Below are positions 7,707-10,502 of a DNA stretch of 10,502 nt, piece by piece. Both the position numbers and the translations under genes were made by a program. The first letter of the stretch is position 1. Each line of letters starts with the position of its first letter. The DNA is taken from positions 1 to 10,502 of the forward strand of contig CAZJNX010000170.1 in the NCBI GenBank assembly GCA_964547415.1, written 5' to 3'. The notes under the pieces are model-generated. The model made no database searches, was not told where the DNA came from, and worked only from the letters and a program-made list of their open reading frames with translations. Origin of the DNA: CAZJNX01 sp964547415. GTDB taxonomy: Bacteria; Pseudomonadota; Alphaproteobacteria; Rhizobiales; Amorphaceae.

Positions 7707-8479
7707 GCCGGGGAGCCGGGCTCGGCCGCGGCGGGAGGACGGTCTCGCCGGGGACCCGGGCCTTCTCGAGGGCCGGTCGCGACGGCGATCGCGCCGCCGC
7801 CCGTGCGCGCATCGCGGCGGCGCGGGCGATCTCGGGGGCGGTGGTCCCACGGCCGCCCCCTTCGCGCCGGCGAGGCGCCCGGTCGCCTCACCGGGCGCGC
7901 GGCCGTCGCCGAGGGCGCTCGGCGCGGTCGAACGGACGAGGGTCGCGATGTCGACGTCCGCCGCCGCCTCGTCGTGACGGGCCAGCACCGCCTCCGGCGT
8001 TCGCGGCCGGTCCGGGCAAGGCCGGACCGTCGCGGGGTCGCCCCCCGCCGCCGGCGCGTTGCGGACGAAGGCCGCCGCCATCCCGGCCCACGGGTCCGAG
8101 CGGCCGACGAGGATCGGGCACCGGCCGGTCGCAACGGCAAGGACCGTCTCCACCACCATGCGCGGCGCGTGCGGCGGGACGGGCCGGTCCGCCGCGTGCA
8201 GCGTGTCGACCGACAGGCGGCCGCCGCCCGCGGTCCCGACGCGCCGTCGCCGACATGGCCCGGAAGGGCTGCCCGCGGTCTTGCTCGCCGCCCGCGTCAC
8301 GCTCCACACGGCAGCGGCCGTCGGGCATGCGCGAGGCGGACGCCCCTTCGCCGGGCGGGCGAGGAAAGGCGAGGGATGATCCCGATCGTGCGTCCGACGC
8401 CAGCGGCCTCGCCCCCTCAACCGTCGCTCCGGTCGGGACCAGCACGGTTGTCGCCCGGCCGTTCGACGGGGAGGCCCGT
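7707..8479. other. gene desert with minus-strand coding-like patch
   Basis: About 770 bp after the amidase with no gene I can support. From 7707 to about 7830 the DNA is rich in short GC palindromes (for example around CCCGGGCCTTCTCGAGGGCC, 7757-7776, and CGCGACGGCGATCGCG after it), which could form transcript-end hairpins but lack a T tract. From about 7850 to 8340 the minus strand carries the unidentified coding-like patch listed separately. No repeats, tRNA or mobile-element ends seen. Confidence 0.55.
7850..8340 (-). pseudogene. unidentified decayed coding fragment
   Basis: Between about 8220 and 7850 one minus frame reads like a genuine protein: LSVDTLHAADRPVPPHAPR, then MVVETVLAVATGRCPILVG, RSDPWAGMAAAFVRNA, and RTPEAVLARHDEAAADVDIA. 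About 94% of third codon positions are G/C by eye and second positions are mixed, the codon pattern of true genes here. Upstream (about 8340-8240) the coding-like signal moves to another frame (MPDGRCRVERDAGG...), which suggests a frameshift near 8235. Downstream of 7850 the frame collapses into Arg/Pro repeats. An in-frame ATG exists at 8159 but no convincing ribosome site. A faint likeness to the cofactor-binding region of aldehyde dehydrogenases is too weak to name. Probably a broken gene. Confidence 0.35.
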
Positions 8480-8584
8480 GTGACCTTCTTGAAGACCGCC
8501 ATCGCGTGGGCGGTCCTGGTCCCGTTCCCGTTCCCGGTCCGCGCCGGCGGCTCCCATCCCATCCATGGGGCGATCCCGGCGTGA
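8480..8584 (+). CDS. 34-residue signal-peptide-like ORF
   Basis: GTG-started ORF of 34 codons with an excellent ribosome binding site (GGGGAGG, 8468-8474) 5 nt upstream. The product begins VTFLKTAIAWAVLVPFPF and continues to PVRAGGSHP: a Lys, a hydrophobic core, then an AxA-like VRA site, the layout of a Sec signal peptide. It stops after only a dozen residues of mature sequence. It may be a tiny secreted or membrane peptide, or the surviving 5' end of a longer exported protein. The end coincides with the sharp drop in GC that precedes the condensing-enzyme gene, which favours truncation by an insertion or recombination event. Confidence 0.3.
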   Translation: MTFLKTAIAWAVLVPFPFPVRAGGSHPIHGAIPA

Positions 8585-8653
8585 CGCTTTACCGGCAAGT
8601 CATCGTGCTGTCACTTCCGTCGATTAGCGATCCGCCACCAAACATGGTTATGC

Positions 8654-8662
8654 GAGGTGGAG
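8654..8662 (+). promoter_or_regulatory. ribosome binding site deciding the 8667 start
   Basis: GAGGTGGAG ends 4 nt before the ATG at 8667. The next in-frame ATG, 8 codons later, has no purine stretch in front of it, so the upstream ATG is preferred. Confidence 0.7.
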
Positions 8663-8666
8663 TTGA

Positions 8667-9848
8667 ATGAAGGGCCGCTCAGCGATAACGATGGCGGAAA
8701 CTCTATTTCCCGGTAGCGCTATTACTACAAGGGATTTGATCGATCGTTTGGAGCCGTTACTTTCGGATGATTTTCAGGCATCCGTTCTGGGGATGGGAAT
8801 CAATCAACGCTTCAGCGTCGTGGAGGATCTGCCTTCCTACGCGCTCGGCGAACGTGTGCGCGAATTGAGCACTTCGAACACGAAGATGGCAGCCGACGCA
8901 GTGCGCCGCTTGCTGCACGCGAATCCGGACGCCGCGTCGACGGTCGACGCCGTGGTCGCCGTGACCAACACCGCCGATCGTGCCTTACCGGGCTTTGCGT
9001 TCGAGTTGATGGGTGCACTCTCCGGTCGCATCCCGGTCGGGGTCAAACTCTTCAACCTCGCGAACGCCGGCTGCTCATCGCTCCTCAAGGCACTGGAGCT
9101 CGCGTTTCTTCTGGCGGACGGTGGACATGCTCGGTCCGTGCTCGTCGTCGTCTCGGAGGCGCACACTGGGTACGTCGCGTCCTTCGGCAAAGCACCCTGC
9201 CGCAGCTACCGCGAACTGCGCCGCTCCGACGCCACGCCGGCCGAGTGGGCGCGCGCGCACCAGATGATCGGCACTTTTCTGTTCGGCGACGGGGCCGCCG
9301 CGCTTCTCGTGGAGGCCGAAGCGGCCGGTGGCATCCGGTTGCAGAATTTCGCGCACCGCACGAACACCGCCGCCAGCGACACGGAAATCCTGAGGATGAA
9401 CCAGGGCGGCATACTTGAGCCGAACCCCGATGCCTTTCCGGTCTACGAGATGGACGCTTCGGTCCCGTCGCGCTCCGCGGCCTACGCGGCGAATGCGATC
9501 CGCGCCATCCTGAGCGATCCGCAGAGCGGCACGATCGACAGCGAGGTTGTCGACCGTGCGCAAAGGTTCCTCATCCACACCGGTAGCCGCAAGATCCTGA
9601 ACGGCGTGTGCCGCTCGCTCGGGCTCGCGCCGGGCGATCCGCGCGCCTCGGTCTCGCACGCCGTCCTGCGCGATCACGCCAACCTGTCGAGCGTCTCGGT
9701 GGGCATCATGCTCGCGCGCCTTCTGGCGGAAGGCTTCGAGGGCGAGGCGATCGCGCTCGCGTTCGGTGTTGGCTTTTCCGCCACGGCCGCGCTCGTGCGG
9801 GCGGAGCGGGTCGCAGCCTCGTCCGCGCTCATGCCCGCCGCGACCTGA
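8667..9848 (+). CDS. FabH / type III PKS-like condensing enzyme
   Basis: Thiolase-fold enzyme expected to condense an acyl starter with an extender unit (3-oxoacyl-ACP synthase III or chalcone-synthase-like superfamily); 393 aa. The catalytic triad is present in order: Cys136 (NLANAGCSSLLKALELA), His304 (FLIHTGSRKIL) and Asn339 (LRDHANLSSVSVGIML). The context IHTGxRKIL...ANLSS resembles type III polyketide synthases (IHPGGxKIL...GNMSS) more than FabH (IPHQANLRI), whereas the C-terminal AFGVGFSATAALVRAE is closer to FabH. Cys-His spacing is 168 residues against about 130-140 in both families; residues about 165-200 look like the insertion, before the conserved FGDGAAALLVE (206-216). Upstream DNA and the first ~60 codons are near 50% GC with codons such as TTA, ATA and ACA rare in neighbouring genes; later codons are GC-rich. 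Stands alone, with no acyl carrier or tailoring gene in the window. Substrate unknown. Confidence 0.88.
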   Translation: MKGRSAITMAETLFPGSAITTRDLIDRLEPLLSDDFQASVLGMGINQRFSVVEDLPSYALGERVRELSTSNTKMAADAVRRLLHANPDAASTVDAVVAVTNTADRALPGFAFELMGALSGRIPVGVKLFNLANAGCSSLLKALELAFLLADGGHARSVLVVVSEAHTGYVASFGKAPCRSYRELRRSDATPAEWARAHQMIGTFLFGDGAAALLVEAEAAGGIRLQNFAHRTNTAASDTEILRMNQGGILEPNPDAFPVYEMDASVPSRSAAYAANAIRAILSDPQSGTIDSEVVDRAQRFLIHTGSRKILNGVCRSLGLAPGDPRASVSHAVLRDHANLSSVSVGIMLARLLAEGFEGEAIALAFGVGFSATAALVRAERVAASSALMPAAT

Positions 9849-9867
9849 GCCCCGGGGCGGCCGCCCG

Positions 9868-10122
9868 GCGTTCGGGCGAGGAGGCGGGGACGAAGTCGAA
9901 CGGGCGGTGCCGCGCGTCGTGGTCGGCGCGGCTCGCCACCTCCCGCCCGCGAGGCTCCGGCACGACGAGGCCCGCCTCCGACAGCGTCGGGAGGTGGGTG
10001 GGGGGAGTCGAGGGTGGCCGCGCGGGATGGCCGCCGCCCTCGCCGGCGGCGGGCCCGGCTTGCTCCGCCCGCAGCGGACGCCGGTCGATCGCGAGCATCG
10101 CCTCGTGCGCGAAGGCGCGGCC
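9868..10122 (-). pseudogene. relic of an ArsR-family winged-helix regulator
   Basis: One minus frame retains the outline of a whole ArsR/SmtB DNA-binding domain. It reads RAFAHEAMLAIDRRPLRAEQ, then PAAGE, PPSTPPTHLPTLSEAGLV, and GREVASRADHDA ending in FDF. Compare the family pattern: LAHETRLAIxRLLxRA, AAGEIA, PPSTLSxHLxxLexAGLV, GRxxxYRADFDAMxxLxxFL. Many key positions are lost. Two prolines sit in the recognition helix where Leu and a Lys/Arg-type residue are expected, the helix before it is GGGHPAR, and there is no start codon or ribosome site in front. No indel is needed across about 85 codons. The intact ancestor probably sensed a metal, metalloid or other small ligand and controlled a nearby operon. 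Today it should not fold as a DNA-binding protein. Convergent with the condensing-enzyme gene, ending about 20 bp past its stop. Confidence 0.6.
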
Positions 10123-10366
10123 CCCGGCGGCGTTCGAGGGGCGATGCTGGTTCGGCGGGGGGCCGCGCACCGGCGGTCGCCCGGCCGGGGAAGCCGCCCC
10201 CACGGGCGCGGAGCACGGTCGCGGCGAAGCGCGAAGACGTCGCGGACGCGCCCGCGCGCCGGGCCCTCCCGGATCGTCCGTCGTGTGGCGCCGATGGCCT
10301 CTTGCGGCGACGCCACGGCCCTTGCCACCGTCCTCGTGGGGCGAGGCGTGTCGGCCCACACGCGCG

Positions 10367-10395
10367 AGGGCCCGCACCGGCGCGGCGCGGGCCCT
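10367..10395 (-). terminator. GC hairpin behind the right-edge gene
   Basis: AGGGCCCGC (10367-10375) pairs perfectly with GCGGGCCCT (10387-10395), a 9-bp stem. The 11-nt loop can itself form CCG/CGG pairs. It lies 41 nt downstream of the stop at 10436. No T run follows on either strand, so if it ends transcription it does so without the classical U tract. Confidence 0.4.
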
Positions 10396-10435
10396 CCTTG
10401 CGGCAATCCTTGCGGTCGGTCCGCGACCGGCCGGG

Positions 10436-10502
10436 TCAGTCGGCGAGGGCGGCGGTGCGCTCGGCCCGGTCCGCGGCGAACGCCTCGTTCATGACGTGGA
10501 AG
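10436..10502 (-). CDS. C-terminal end of an unidentified gene
   Basis: The last 21 codons of a minus-strand gene that begins beyond the right edge: FHVMNEAFAADRAERTAALA followed by Asp and TGA (10438-10436). Third positions are nearly all G/C and the composition is that of an amphipathic, acidic-basic helix, typical of a protein C-terminus. The hairpin downstream supports a real gene end. The fragment is too short to name the family. Confidence 0.5.
   Translation of the reverse strand, partial: FHVMNEAFAADRAERTAALAD

Larger units (their letters stand above)
9849..10435. other. gene desert containing an ArsR relic
   Basis: About 590 bp between the condensing enzyme and the partial gene at the right edge. 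A GC palindrome GCCCCGGGGC (9849-9858), extended by GGCGGCCGCCC, follows directly on the condensing-enzyme stop and could help end transcription, though no T tract follows. The minus strand carries the ArsR relic (9868-10122). About 10150-10330 on the minus strand is another coding-like stretch (IREGPARGRVRDVFALRRD) that I cannot identify. A hairpin lies at 10367-10395. Confidence 0.5.

Noticed and set aside
7757..7780. Rho-independent terminator after the amidase.
   Set aside because: The palindromes there are imperfect, short and lack a T tract; in DNA this GC-rich such hairpins are expected by chance.
7850..8220. Naming the minus-strand patch as an aldehyde dehydrogenase remnant.
   Set aside because: The likeness rests on a few residues around the presumed cofactor-binding region; no catalytic Cys or Glu motif is visible, so the family name is not justified.
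4134..8420. A single minus-strand open frame of about 1430 codons covering the adaptor and everything upstream, including the antisense of the amidase.
   Set aside because: Only the last 380 codons match a family and begin with a proper signal peptide. The rest is Arg/Pro/Gly-rich shadow of a GC-rich plus-strand gene and deserts.
6215..8584. A 789-codon plus-strand open frame overlapping the amidase in another frame.
   Set aside because: It is a shadow of the amidase frame; only its last 34 codons have a ribosome site and plausible composition, and these are listed separately with low confidence.
10393..10419. Short direct repeat TCCTTGCGG occurring twice, 3 nt apart.
   Set aside because: Only two copies of 9 bp, with no associated structure; too little to call a repeat or binding site array. 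No CRISPR-like array exists in the window.

Overview
The window is very GC-rich DNA (roughly 75% over most of its length by eye). Gram-negative envelope transport genes and frequent stop/start overlaps suggest a high-GC alphaproteobacterium of the Hyphomicrobiales/Rhodobacterales type. That placement is an inference from composition and gene style; no rRNA or lineage marker is present.

Left part, 1-5276, minus strand: a tight three-gene unit read right to left. It encodes a periplasmic adaptor (membrane fusion protein, 5276-4134), an RND inner-membrane drug/proton antiporter (4134-976) and a BCCT-family secondary transporter (979 to beyond the left edge). The first junction is TGATG and the second is ATGA, so the genes are probably transcribed together and translationally coupled. 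Adaptor and pump together would make a tripartite efflux system with an outer-membrane channel that is not seen here. A BCCT (betaine/choline/carnitine-type) carrier coupled to such a pump is the unusual part.

Middle, 5277-8666: a gene desert (5277-6207), then a plus-strand pair consisting of a 63-codon ORF with a good ribosome binding site and an amidase-signature hydrolase with an intact Lys-Ser-Ser triad, joined by an ATGA overlap. A second desert (7707-8479) follows. It ends in a 34-codon plus-strand ORF that resembles a signal peptide.

Right part, 8585-10502: a thiolase-fold condensing enzyme (FabH / type III PKS-like, Cys136-His304-Asn339) lies on the plus strand. Its upstream region and first ~60 codons are only about 50% GC, in sharp contrast to everything around it, which suggests acquired DNA. 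A third desert follows (9849-10435). The C-terminal end of a further minus-strand gene enters at the right edge (10436-10502), with a strong GC hairpin behind its stop.

The three deserts are not featureless. Each holds patches with strongly coding-like codon-position composition and no intact gene. One is recognisably the wreck of an ArsR-family regulator (9868-10122, minus; prolines in the recognition helix). Another resembles part of a GAF domain of the free-methionine-sulfoxide-reductase type (5526-5700, plus, apparently frameshifted). Two more (5700-5960 and 7850-8340, minus) I cannot identify. The picture is an accessory region with a working efflux operon, a hydrolase pair, an alien-looking condensing enzyme and decaying genes between them. 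I did not find a coherent new defence or biosynthetic system. The best candidates for something undescribed are the RND-BCCT coupling, the small protein coupled to the amidase, and the orphan condensing enzyme.
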